Positions 6,658 through 15,900 of a stretch of DNA of 17,094 nucleotides are shown one piece after another. Origin of the DNA: Bacteroidales bacterium UBA3388. Lineage in GTDB: Bacteria; Bacteroidota; Bacteroidia; Bacteroidales; P3. How positions within the stretch are numbered: the stretch's first letter is position 1; each line of letters opens with the position of its first letter. The stretch covers positions 1-17,094 of the forward strand of contig DEPQ01000084.1 in the NCBI GenBank assembly GCA_002358855.1, in the 5' to 3' direction. The position numbers were made by a program, and so were the translations under genes. A model generated the notes under the pieces. The model was given only the letters and a program-made list of their open reading frames with translations, was not told where the DNA came from and made no database searches.

Positions 6658-9462
6658 TTATTTTTTTAATTCACTAATTTCCAATTCTTTTTTTAGGAAT
6701 ATTCCAATGCTGTTTTTTGAAGAATTTGCCAATTTCTCAGGATCTCCCTCCTCAACAATGCTTCCACCTAAACTTCCGCCTTCTATTCCCATATCAATAA
6801 TGTAATCGGCACATTTAATCACGTCCATATTGTGTTCAATGATAATCATACTATTGCCTTTGTCCACTAATTTTTGAAGAACCTTCATAAGAATGTTTAT
6901 ATCCTCAAAGTGCAATCCTGTTGTTGGCTCATCAAGAATGTAAAGTGTTTTGCCTGTGTCTTTTTTCGCTAATTCGGCAGCAAGTTTTATTCTTTGACAC
7001 TCGCCACCCGAAAGAGTAGTAGAGGGTTGTCCTAAGGAAAGATAGCCTAATCCTACTTCCACAACCATAGACAATTGTCGTTTGATTGCAGGGTAAGCAT
7101 CAAAAAACTCAACCGCTTCATCAAAACTCATATTCAAAACCTCACTTATGCTTTTGCCTCTATATCTAACCTCAAGTGTTTCTCTATTGTATCTTTTCCC
7201 ATGACAAGCAGGACATTCCACATAAATCTCTGGCAAAAAGTTCATTTCAATTGTTTTAACTCCCGCCCCCTGACACTCTTCGCATCGTCCGCCTTTTACA
7301 TTGAAAGAAAACCTACCTGCTTGATAGTTTCTGATTTTTGCAGTCGGCAGCATAGCGTATAGTTTCCTTATTTGATCAAATACACCTATGAATGTAGCAG
7401 GATTACTCCTTGGAGTCTTTCCTATTGGGAATTGATTTATTTCTATAACCTTATCAATATTTTCTATTCCCTTGATTTCCTTGTAAGGAAGTGGGGTTGC
7501 AGTTGAACGATAGAAATGTTTGCTTAAAATAGGGTGTAAAGTATTGTTGATAAGAGAAGACTTACCACTGCCAGACACACCCGTAACACACACAAGCATT
7601 CCAAGAGGAAGATGTAGGTTTACATTCTTTAAATTATTGCCACAAGCACCAATCAAATCTATAAAAAGACCATTTCCTTTTCTTCTTTGCTTTGGCACTT
7701 CTATTGTTTTGGTTTGTTTAAGGTATTGACAAGTTAGAGAATCTTGCAAAAGCAACTGCTCAGGAGTTCCAATAGCAGTGATTTTCCCTCCATTGACACC
7801 TGCTCCCGGTCCAATATCAACCACAAAGTCCGAAGACATCATCATATCCTTATCATGCTCCACCACAATCACAGAATTACCGGCATCTCTTAGGCGTTTA
7901 AGGGCTTTAATCAAACGAATATTGTCTGATTGATGCAATCCTATGCTTGGCTCATCTAAAATATACAATACGTTTACTAATTCCGACCCGATTTGAGTAG
8001 CAAGGCGTATTCTTTGACTTTCTCCTCCCGAAAGGCTTCTTGAACTTCTGCCAAGATTCAAATAACCCACACCAACATCTAAAAGAAACTTAATTCTTGT
8101 TTCTATTTCTCGTAGTATTTCACTTGCAATTGCTTTTTTTCTATCGTCTAATTTTTCGTTTAAGTCTTCAATCCATTCATAGAGTTGAGTTAAATCCATT
8201 TTAGAAAGCTCAGCAACGTTTTTTCCTTCAATCTTAAAACACAATGATTCTTTTTTTAGTCTATCGCCATTGCAATGAGGACAAACCTTTTTCTCCATAA
8301 AACTCGCTGCCCACTTTTGAATACTTGCAGGCATTGTTTCATTGAATTGAGAAGTAATGAAGTTTATCACTCCTTGAAACCCCTCACTATTATATTGCTC
8401 TTCTGCGCTTCCATACAAAAGCATATTCATTGCCTCAGAGCTAAAATCCTTTAAAGGAGTGTTTAAATCAAAGCCATATCTCTTGCCCAAGACTTGCAAT
8501 TGCTTTACAAACCAAGAATTTATATTAGGTTTGCCAATAGGAACGAGGCCTCCCTGCATTATAGACTTTGACTTATCGGGAATAATCTTATCAATCTCAA
8601 CCAAACTCACCTCTCCCAAGCCATTACAATAAGGACAAGCACCGTATGGCGAATTAAAAGAAAAAGTATTAGGCTCAGGCTCTGAGTAAGACAAACCCGT
8701 AGTAGGACACATCAGCATTTTAGAAAAATGCCTTACTATATTCTCTTCCGAAAGCACCATTAAATTTCCTTTACCGTGTCGAAAAGCAGTTTCAACCGAC
8801 TTTGCTAAACGAGAATTGTTTTCTTCGCAGATTTTTATCTTATCAACCACAATCTCAATATCGTGAACTTTATATCTATCCGTTCTAAGACCACTGACAA
8901 TGTTTGTAATCTCTCCGTCAATTCTAACCTTTAAAAAACCCTTCTTTGCAATGCTTTCAAAAAGTTCACGATGATGTCCTTTTCTGCCCTTAATCACAGG
9001 CGAAAGAATTATAATATACTCACCATTGTAAGTCTGCTTTAAAATATCCAAAATTTGCTTTTCGCTATACTTTATCATCTTTTCACCAGTCGCCAAAGAA
9101 AAAGCATCAGAGACTCTCGCAAAAAGCAAACGTATTAAATCGTAAATCTCAGTCGTTGTACCAACCGTTGAACGTGGGTTTTTATTAGTAGTTTTCTGCT
9201 CAATAGAAATCACAGGACTTAATCCCTTAATATATTCCACATCAGGCTTTCCAATAGTCCCAATAAAATTTCTTGCATACGCCGAAAAAGTTTCCAAATA
9301 CCTTCTTTGACCTTCGGCATATATAGTGTCAAAAGCAAGAGAACTCTTCCCGCTACCGCTAAGACCTGTAATCGTCACCAAACTATAACGAGGAATATCA
9401 AGAGATATATTTTGCAAGTTGTGAGTTTTTGCCCCACGAATTTTTAGTTTACTTTCTTCCAT
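6658..9462 (-). CDS. uvrA: Excinuclease ABC subunit UvrA
   Basis: This 934-residue DNA-damage sensor of nucleotide excision repair is a twin ABC ATPase that loads UvrB on lesions. First half: Walker A GLSGSGKS (33-40), signature LSGGESQR (477-484) and ILDEP (501-505). Second half: GVSGSGKS (628-635), LSGGECQR (817-824) and ILDEP (842-846). The C-terminal zinc module is complete (Cys727, Cys730, Cys750, Cys753). The N-terminal module has Cys252, Cys276 and Cys279, but Thr255 replaces the fourth Cys (CPTT instead of CPxC). I believe this variant is common in Bacteroidetes. ATG 9462 is preferred over a TTG three codons upstream. Length is normal for UvrA. It diverges from the lipoprotein gene across about 100 bases. 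Confidence 0.95.
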   Translation of the reverse strand: MEESKLKIRGAKTHNLQNISLDIPRYSLVTITGLSGSGKSSLAFDTIYAEGQRRYLETFSAYARNFIGTIGKPDVEYIKGLSPVISIEQKTTNKNPRSTVGTTTEIYDLIRLLFARVSDAFSLATGEKMIKYSEKQILDILKQTYNGEYIIILSPVIKGRKGHHRELFESIAKKGFLKVRIDGEITNIVSGLRTDRYKVHDIEIVVDKIKICEENNSRLAKSVETAFRHGKGNLMVLSEENIVRHFSKMLMCPTTGLSYSEPEPNTFSFNSPYGACPYCNGLGEVSLVEIDKIIPDKSKSIMQGGLVPIGKPNINSWFVKQLQVLGKRYGFDLNTPLKDFSSEAMNMLLYGSAEEQYNSEGFQGVINFITSQFNETMPASIQKWAASFMEKKVCPHCNGDRLKKESLCFKIEGKNVAELSKMDLTQLYEWIEDLNEKLDDRKKAIASEILREIETRIKFLLDVGVGYLNLGRSSRSLSGGESQRIRLATQIGSELVNVLYILDEPSIGLHQSDNIRLIKALKRLRDAGNSVIVVEHDKDMMMSSDFVVDIGPGAGVNGGKITAIGTPEQLLLQDSLTCQYLKQTKTIEVPKQRRKGNGLFIDLIGACGNNLKNVNLHLPLGMLVCVTGVSGSGKSSLINNTLHPILSKHFYRSTATPLPYKEIKGIENIDKVIEINQFPIGKTPRSNPATFIGVFDQIRKLYAMLPTAKIRNYQAGRFSFNVKGGRCEECQGAGVKTIEMNFLPEIYVECPACHGKRYNRETLEVRYRGKSISEVLNMSFDEAVEFFDAYPAIKRQLSMVVEVGLGYLSLGQPSTTLSGGECQRIKLAAELAKKDTGKTLYILDEPTTGLHFEDINILMKVLQKLVDKGNSMIIIEHNMDVIKCADYIIDMGIEGGSLGGSIVEEGDPEKLANSSKNSIGIFLKKELEISELKK

Positions 9463-9511
9463 ATAAATCAAAAAAACTTTGCAATAATACGAATAGTTTT
9501 CAAACTTTTCT

Positions 9512-9519
9512 TATCTTTG
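9512..9519 (+). promoter_or_regulatory. -7 promoter box of the lipoprotein gene
   Basis: TATCTTTG matches the TAnnTTTG consensus and lies 44 bases before ATG 9564. I see no clear -33 TTTG at the standard distance. It sits in the divergent interval with uvrA. Confidence 0.6.
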
Positions 9520-9563
9520 CAACGTTTTTTTAAGTGAAATAATAAAAATAAGAAAGAAATAGT

Positions 9564-10424
9564 ATGAAAAAAACCTTATTTATCATCGGTTTATCTGCTA
9601 TATTTATGGCAGGTTGTCAAAACGGAGCAATGCAAGAGAGAGAAAAACAATTACAAGACTCATTTGCATCAGTTATGTCTGCTAAAAACGCAGAATTGGA
9701 AGCATTTTTCCAACAATTAAATGAAATAGAAACATCGTTGAACGAAATTACATCAACATATTCTGATGTAGTAGCAGATGTAAACGCTAATGGAGAAACT
9801 TCACAAGCAGCAGTAGCGGGAATAAAAACTAAGATAGCAAATTTAGGTGATATTTTGGCTGCTGATAAAGCAAAATTAAAATCATTAAACAATCAAATCT
9901 ATCGTGCAAACAAACAAAACAAAGAATTACAAAACTTTGTAGCATCGTTAGAATCAAGAATTGCAGAACAAGAAGCTCAAATTCAAGCATTGACAAAAGA
10001 ATTAGAAAAGAAAAACGCAACAATTAAGAGTTTAGAAAAAGATGTTGCATCATTAAAAGAAGTAGAAAAAAAGAAAAACAAACAAATAGCAGAAATTCAA
10101 GACGAACAAAATACTGCTTACTTTGCAATAGGTACTAAAAAAGAACTTAGAACAAAAAATATAGTAGATCGTAAAGGTGGATTTATAGGAATAGGAAAAG
10201 CAACAGTCCTTGCAAACAATTCAGACTTTGCAGCGTTTACAAAAATAGACACAAGAAACACACAAGAAATACCTTTGACAGGTAAGAAGATTAAAATCGT
10301 AACTCCACACGCTGAAACTTCTTATTCATTAGAAGGAGATCCAAAACGTCCTACTTCAATAAGAATCATAAACCCAGACTTATTCTGGAAAGCAAGCAAA
10401 TGCTTAGTAATAATGGTTGATTAA
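9564..10424 (+). CDS. Coiled-coil lipoprotein of unknown function
   Basis: This 286-residue protein begins with a lipoprotein signal: MKKTLFIIGLSAIFMAGC with the lipid-modified Cys at residue 18. It should therefore be anchored in the outer or inner membrane. Residues about 22-183 are rich in Glu, Lys, Ala and Gln with heptad-like spacing, predicting a long coiled coil. A compact C-terminal part (about 185-286) contains AYFAIGTKKEL (185-195), GGFIGIGKA (205-213), FTKID (225-229) and the end FWKASKCLVIMVD. I recall this C-terminal pattern as common in Bacteroidetes coiled-coil lipoproteins, but I cannot give a function. The acidic QNGAM after Cys18 gives no retention signal I can interpret. 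It has its own promoter and terminator, so it is probably transcribed alone. Confidence 0.8.
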   Translation: MKKTLFIIGLSAIFMAGCQNGAMQEREKQLQDSFASVMSAKNAELEAFFQQLNEIETSLNEITSTYSDVVADVNANGETSQAAVAGIKTKIANLGDILAADKAKLKSLNNQIYRANKQNKELQNFVASLESRIAEQEAQIQALTKELEKKNATIKSLEKDVASLKEVEKKKNKQIAEIQDEQNTAYFAIGTKKELRTKNIVDRKGGFIGIGKATVLANNSDFAAFTKIDTRNTQEIPLTGKKIKIVTPHAETSYSLEGDPKRPTSIRIINPDLFWKASKCLVIMVD

Positions 10425-10447
10425 GGTTTTAAATTAAACAATATTTT

Positions 10448-10476
10448 AAAGGCGGAGCGAAAGTTTCGCCTTTTTT
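10448..10476 (+). terminator. Terminator of the lipoprotein gene
   Basis: AAAGGCG (10448-10454) pairs with CGCCTTT (10467-10473), followed by more T residues to 10476. It begins 23 bases after the stop codon. Confidence 0.8.
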
Positions 10477-10496
10477 ATTGACTGAAATATTTTTCT

Positions 10497-10529
10497 AAAA
10501 CAAAGAGTTATTTTTTTAATTCTTTGTTT
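10497..10529 (+). repeat. Repeat element upstream of the LRR protein gene
   Basis: The first 22 bases (10497-10518) are identical to 12661-12682 and 17001-17022, which are the right arms of the two strong terminators further on. Here the stretch forms a different inverted repeat: 10498-10509 pairs with 10518-10529, 12 pairs with one G-T. It has T-rich flanks on the minus strand. Confidence 0.6.
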
Positions 10530-10565
10530 AAAAATATTAAAAATATTAAAAAGGACAAAAAAAAG

Positions 10566-10597
10566 TTGGCATTACAAAAAATAATGTTTTACTTTTG
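10566..10597 (+). promoter_or_regulatory. Promoter of the LRR surface protein gene
   Basis: TTGG (10566-10569, near TTTG), a 20-base spacer and TACTTTTG (10590-10597). The predicted leader is about 20 bases to ATG 10622. The ACTTTTGCAC core and following A/T sequence resemble the promoter of the next surface-protein gene. Confidence 0.7.
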
Positions 10598-10621
10598 CAC
10601 AATTTTTTAAAAATAAGCAAT

Positions 10622-12601
10622 ATGATAATAAGAAGAACCTTTATTTTTATCTGCACAATACTTTGTGCAAACGTGCTTTTGGCACAATATTTTTATTCGG
10701 GGGGGGTAAAATATTCTATCAATGATAGTACTGTTTCAGTAACAGGATATGACGCAAGTACCTTACCTGAAAATTTAGAAATTCCAAATACAGTAACAAA
10801 TGGTAGTGTAACTTACACTGTTACTTCTATTGGCGATAACGCATTCTATGCTTGTACAAAACTATCCTCTGTTTACATTCCTAATACTGTTACATCCATA
10901 GGAAATAATGCATTTAATTATTGTTATAATAAATTAAACTCAGTTACTTTTGAGGAAAATAGTAATTTAACAACTATTGGTAGTTATGCGTTTTTTTATT
11001 GTAGTAAATTATCTTCTATAATTATTCCAAAAAATGTTGTTGAAATAAAAAGTTATGCGTTTTATTATTGCACTAGTTTAACCTCTGTTACTTTTCTTTC
11101 AGAAACTGCTCCTTCGCTTACTGGTGTGTATAATGCTTTTCTTTCTACCCCTAATACCAAAACCTTAACAGTTCCTTTTGGTAGTGATTATTCTGCTTGG
11201 GAAAGCCACACTACTTGGGGACGAGTTATTTATAAAACAAATGTAGGCGAAACAAAAACTTTGAGTAATACTTTTTTGATGACGACTGCAAATAAAAGAG
11301 AGGTAAGTAATGAGGGTGTTATAAAAATAGAACAAGAAGGAGAAATAGTAAATGCGACAGAAAATAACGTAGGTGGTATAATAGAAGTGGTAACTCCACA
11401 AAAGAGTGCAGAAAATTGGAACTTCTGTGGTGCTCCTTTTGGAGATTATAAATTAGAAGTAGTGAAACCTGTTGAGAATTCTGATGTTGCTGTTTGTACA
11501 TATAACTATGGCAATGGCGCTTGGAACAATCATTGGGCAACAATAGACACTGCAATGAAAGCAGGAGAGAGTGCTTTTGCTTATCATTTCTATACAGGAC
11601 CTATAACCTTCACTACCTATGGTGATTTAGGAACACAAACAAATTATCCTACTTCTGCAACTGCTAAATATTACTTAAATAATAGTGATGTTGCTGTTTC
11701 TCATTCTCTTGTTTATTCTGAAAATGGTTATTGGATGCCTTTGGCAAATCCTTATCCTGCAAAACTTAGTGTAAGTAAGTTTTTGCAAAATCAAAGTAAT
11801 GTTCAAGGTGTTGGAGTTTATATTTGGAATGGAACATCTTTTGATTTGAAACAAGATGGCGATATAAAAGTAACAGAAGGTTTCTTTGTGAATTACAGTA
11901 GTGCTGGTTCGCATACTGCAACTTTCAAAAAATCTCAACTAACCAACTATCCAACAACTGCAAAAAGTGAAGTAGCACCAAGAGAATTTATAGAATTAGC
12001 ATTAGAAAAAGGAGAGGAGAGTGTAAAGGTTTATTTCGCACGTAACGAAGACGCAGAACAAGAATATGACATATACGATGCAAATAAAATGTTTGCCACA
12101 ATGGGAGCAGCAGAGCCTTATTTCCTTACAGACGGTATAGCATTGATAAAAGAAGAAGTAAAAACCTTACCATACTATGCAACAATGAATGTTCGTAGTG
12201 AGGACGATACAGTTATGAACTTTGTAATGAAGAATCTACCTGACAGATACGCAGTAAGCATTATTGATGGCGACAATGTAATCGACATGACAGAAGGAAG
12301 CGTTTATTCAACAGAAATAGCAAGAGGGGATAATGAAAATAGATTTAAGTTGTTAGTAAAACAAGGAGTGGGATTAACAGACGTAGAAGAACTCAATGTA
12401 AGAATAATCAATAGCAATAGACACATAGCAGTTCAAACAGCAGAAACCAATCTAAATATTGAAGTCTATAATACCTTAGGACAAAAAATCTTCTCTACAA
12501 AACAATCTAACTTTATTCTAAAAGGAGTTCCGGCAGGGGCATATATGGTAAAAGCATACAATAATAAATCAAGCGAAACAGCAAAAATCGTAATCCAATA
12601 A
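10622..12601 (+). CDS. Secreted BspA-like leucine-rich repeat protein, T9SS cargo
   Basis: This is a 659-residue surface or secreted protein. The signal peptide spans residues 1-21 (cleavage likely A21/Q22). Residues about 62-185 hold LRR_5/BspA-type repeats, with recurring units such as SIGDNAFYACTKLSSVYIP and SYAFYYCTSLTSVTF; such repeats often mediate adhesion. Residues about 211-580 form a module shared with the next gene. Residues about 600-659 are a T9SS type A sorting domain (NIEVYNTLGQKIF ... GAYMVKA ... AKIVIQ), which directs export across the outer membrane and attachment. ATG 10622 is used because the TTG at 10595 falls in the -7 box. A G8 tract (10699-10706) lies in codons 26-29, just after the signal peptide; a change of one G would introduce a near-immediate stop. 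The terminator at 12637 follows. Confidence 0.85.
   Translation: MIIRRTFIFICTILCANVLLAQYFYSGGVKYSINDSTVSVTGYDASTLPENLEIPNTVTNGSVTYTVTSIGDNAFYACTKLSSVYIPNTVTSIGNNAFNYCYNKLNSVTFEENSNLTTIGSYAFFYCSKLSSIIIPKNVVEIKSYAFYYCTSLTSVTFLSETAPSLTGVYNAFLSTPNTKTLTVPFGSDYSAWESHTTWGRVIYKTNVGETKTLSNTFLMTTANKREVSNEGVIKIEQEGEIVNATENNVGGIIEVVTPQKSAENWNFCGAPFGDYKLEVVKPVENSDVAVCTYNYGNGAWNNHWATIDTAMKAGESAFAYHFYTGPITFTTYGDLGTQTNYPTSATAKYYLNNSDVAVSHSLVYSENGYWMPLANPYPAKLSVSKFLQNQSNVQGVGVYIWNGTSFDLKQDGDIKVTEGFFVNYSSAGSHTATFKKSQLTNYPTTAKSEVAPREFIELALEKGEESVKVYFARNEDAEQEYDIYDANKMFATMGAAEPYFLTDGIALIKEEVKTLPYYATMNVRSEDDTVMNFVMKNLPDRYAVSIIDGDNVIDMTEGSVYSTEIARGDNENRFKLLVKQGVGLTDVEELNVRIINSNRHIAVQTAETNLNIEVYNTLGQKIFSTKQSNFILKGVPAGAYMVKAYNNKSSETAKIVIQ
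10699..10706 (+). repeat. G8 homopolymer inside the LRR protein gene
   Basis: Eight consecutive G within TTC-G8-TAAAA, reading S-G-G-V-K in frame. With seven G the frame meets TAA immediately (codons TCG GGG GGG TAA). With nine G it meets TGA six codons further on. This is a classic layout for a slipped-strand on/off switch in an otherwise AT-rich gene. Confidence 0.8.
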
Positions 12602-12754
12602 GAATTAAAGGATAAAAAAAACTTTACTTTTAAGGTAATAACTCTTTGTTTTCGTAAATTAAAACAAAGAGTTATTTTTTTATTTCTTTGAATTATTTTG
12701 CGGAAACAGCGTTTTTATGCCCTGAAAATCCGAGAAAATGAAAAAGAACCAAAT
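12602..12754 (+). repeat. Direct repeat, copy A (downstream of the LRR protein gene)
   Basis: This 153-base block begins directly after the stop codon. It matches 16943-17094 except for one A-run indel and three substitutions by eye. It contains the strong terminator and a run reaching the GAACCAAAT before the next promoter. Confidence 0.95.
12637..12681 (+). terminator. Strong terminator after the LRR protein gene
   Basis: AATAACTCTTTGTTTT (12637-12652) pairs perfectly over 16 bases with 12661-12676 around an eight-base loop, and ends in seven T. It is part of the direct repeat. Confidence 0.85.
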
Positions 12755-12769
12755 AAGAACCAAAAAAAA

Positions 12770-12801
12770 TTTGGTTAGAATATTATTTAATTGTACTTTT
12801 G
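12770..12801 (+). promoter_or_regulatory. Promoter of the GLUG/FN3 surface protein gene
   Basis: TTTG (12770-12773), a 20-base spacer and TACTTTTG (12794-12801). A 7-bp inverted repeat, AACCAAA/TTTGGTT (12758-12776), overlaps the -33 element and could be an operator. The leader is unusually long here, about 95 bases, and contains the G7 tract. Confidence 0.75.
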
Positions 12802-12827
12802 CACGAATTTTGTTAAAAGGTAGTAAA

Positions 12828-12881
12828 ATGTTTTTTCGGGGGGGTAAAAGCCTTTATACTTCTCCTCTCTCGAATTGGTAA
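12828..12881 (+). other. Possible upstream ORF with G7 tract in the leader
   Basis: A 17-codon frame (start 12828, stop 12881) lies wholly in the leader of the following gene and encodes MFFRGGKSLYTSPLSNW. The G7 tract at 12838-12844 is inside it. With eight G the peptide would stop after six residues, and with six G it would be lengthened to 20. No frame joins the main gene. Translation is unproven. Confidence 0.3.
12838..12844 (+). repeat. G7 homopolymer in the leader of the GLUG/FN3 protein gene
   Basis: Seven G in the context TTC-G7-TAAAA, the same flanks as the G8 tract in the preceding gene. It lies about 57 bases before ATG 12902, downstream of the promoter. Confidence 0.75.
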
Positions 12882-12901
12882 AAGAAAATAAATAAAGTAT
12901 T

Positions 12902-15900
12902 ATGGCAAAAAAGTTTTTCTTAGCATTCTTAGCAATTATCTTGCTAAATTTAGGTGCGTTCGCACAAACACAGATTTCAACTGCTGCTCAATTTTTGGCA
13001 ATTCAACAAGGAGGAAACTATATTCAAACAGCGGATATTGACCTTGGTAATGTAGGAACAAAAACAGCAGCGATTATTCAAAATTTTTCAGGGACTTATG
13101 ATGGTAATGGATACACCATAACCTATCAAGCAACATTTCGAGGTAATAATGTAACTGATGCTAATTTTGGGTTGTTTGGGCGTGTAACAGGGACTATTAA
13201 AAATCTTAATGTTAATGGAGAAGCCACAATTTCTGGTAATGGAAGTGATATGCAAATTGGTTTACTTTGTGGTAAGTTGTCAAATAATGGTCTTATATCA
13301 CATTGTTCAGTATCAGGAGATGTTACTTCAACAGTTCATGCTAGCAATGGAGGAGGAACTGATGCAGGACTAATAGTAGGACAATGCGAAGCAAAAGTAG
13401 AATATTGTATGGGAACTGGAAATGTAACGGGAGTAGGATATGTAGGTGGTTTGGTTGGTCAAATGAAAAAGCAGAATAATTATCAATGTTCTATAACAGG
13501 TTGTGCCTTTATTGGTAATGTAACTGCAGAAGACCCTACAAGTACATCTGGAGATGACGTGGGCAGTTTTGCAGGAGGAATATGTGGATATGCTGGTAAT
13601 AATACTTCAATAGTACAATGTTATGCAAGTGGTACAATAACTTCAAATAAAGCTGCTTCGGGTATTGTTAGTACACAAATAAATGGTGGTGGAAATGTAA
13701 ATGTAGATAATAGTTATGCAGATGTAACTCTTGTTGGTAGAGAAACAGGAACTCGACTAAATGATATCACTAATGGTAATAATGGAGGTAATAATAATAA
13801 TTATGATTCTGATGATTTGAATGGTAAGACACTTGAACAAATTTATGCTATTTTAGATGCTTTAAATGGTTCAGATAATAATGGCAATGCTCACTTTGAA
13901 TATATAGGGGGACAGATTGTTTTAGTTCTTGGAAAAGTTTGTGAGTCGCCTACGGGATTAACATATACAGGACCAAACGAACAAGGAAATTACACAATAT
14001 CTTGGAATGTTGCGGGAGAAGATAGAAGCGTAAGAGAAACTTTATGGAAATGGACTTTGAGTGGTGGAAATCTTACAGACGCAGAGTCTGGTTCGGTTTA
14101 CACTAGTTACACTAGAAATGTAATACGTCAATTAGAACCAAGTCCTAATGATTACACATTTATTGTTTATACAGATTGTTCACAAAGTGAAGCAGGATTA
14201 TTATCAGATGCTGATACATTGATATTTACTGTTACTTGTCCAATCCCAACAGGAATGCAAGCAACTAATATAACATACGAATCGTTTGATTTTACTTGGA
14301 GTGCAGAAGCAGAAAGTCAATTAATAGTAAACGGACAAACTTACACATATCCAGCAGGAAATTCTATAACAAAATCTATCACAGGACTTTTGCCTGATTT
14401 TGAATATTCAGTTGTAGTAAAAGTAAAATGCGGAAGTGGATATATTGAAGAAGAAACGGTAATCGTTAGAACAGCACCTCTTCCTACTCCAACAAATTTG
14501 TCGGTGAGCACAGTATGGAATGAAACTTCTGGTTCAGCAACAATTACTTGGACTTCATTAGATGGAATGACTTACGAGGTAAACACAGATGGTAACGCAC
14601 AAACAAGTCCTTGCGAAATAACAGATTTAGAAGCAGGTTCACACACAGCAAAAGTAAGAACAGTAAAAACAATCGCAGGAACAAAGTATTATTCTGCTTG
14701 GGCGGAAATGCCATACACTATTTCAGAAATTCCTGCTCCAAGTAATCCACAAGTAAACTATACACAAGATGGAAATTACTATGATGTAACTATTAGTTGG
14801 ACTGCTGGAACAACACCTAACGATGGTTGGCAAATAGGAGGTGAGGTAGTAAATAATCCTTACATTCTTGAAAACCAAACACCAGGTTATTCAACAAGTC
14901 TTGCAATACAAGAAAAAGTAGGAGAGAATATATCAAGAGCGTTAAATGTAGAAATACAAGTACCATGTCTTCCAGTAGGAGAGGTAATTGTAGAGCCAAC
15001 ACAATCAACCGTTAAATTTACCTTTGAAAACGCTAATCCAAATAGAGTTTTATACATAGAAGGAACTTCATATACTGCAATAGAACAATCTCTTGTTGTA
15101 TTGGTTGGTTTAACAAGTGGAAATACCTATTCATACGAAGTAAGAGAATATTGTTCAGGCGATAACTATGCTTCTAAAAGTGGAACATTTGAAACAGCTG
15201 GTTGTTATGCAGTAAGTGGTCTTTCTGTTTTAAACAAAAAAATAACAACTGCAATAGTAAGTTGGGTAAGCCAAAATTTATTAGAAGGGTTGAAATATAG
15301 AATAACATTGAATGGAGGAACACCAACAGAGCAAACAGAAAAAATAATTAATTTTACTACATTATCACCTTCAACAACCTATACTGTATCAGTAGAAGAA
15401 CAATGTGGAGAGGGTTGGGGTGAACCTACTTCAATAACCTTCACAACCGAAAGCGCAGATTTTGTAACAGCACAGTCTGGACTATTTAACGATTCTTCAA
15501 CTTGGGCAGATGGAAGAATACCAGAAGGAAACATAGGAGAAGTAACAATTCAAGCAGGACACATAGTAGAACTTACAAATACGTTATATGTAACATCAGC
15601 CTGTCAATTTATAAATAAAGGTGTTTTAAGAATAAAACAAACAGGAGAATTGATAAGCGAAACAACATTCCCTGGAGTAGTTGAAATAGAAACTGCAGAA
15701 TTGCCAACAGATAAATGGTCATTTATAGGTGCGCCATTAAATGACGGAGGAGGAAAATATAAATTAGAATCTATTGTTCGTGGAAAAAGAGATATTGCAG
15801 TTTCAATGTTTGATTACACAACAGGAACATGGAGTACAGGAGAAAACGAATGGGCAACAGTAGAAACAGAGGTTGAAGCAGGGGAAGGATTCTTTGCATG

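Noticed and set aside
9463..9471. TTG start three codons upstream for uvrA
   Set aside because: ATG 9462 gives the usual UvrA N-terminus.
9482..9489. TATTATTG on the minus strand as the uvrA promoter
   Set aside because: One mismatch to the -7 consensus and no -33 element at the right distance; too weak to list.
10595..10621. TTG start extending the LRR protein by nine residues
   Set aside because: The TTG is part of the -7 box, and the extension would bury the signal peptide.
10830..11090. DNA tandem repeat or CRISPR in the LRR region
   Set aside because: The similarity is at protein level (leucine-rich repeats), with uneven spacing and diverged bases; no CRISPR repeat-spacer pattern.
14817..15008. 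Antisense open frames within the surface genes and uvrA
   Set aside because: Low-complexity shadows of real genes without start signals or recognisable domains.
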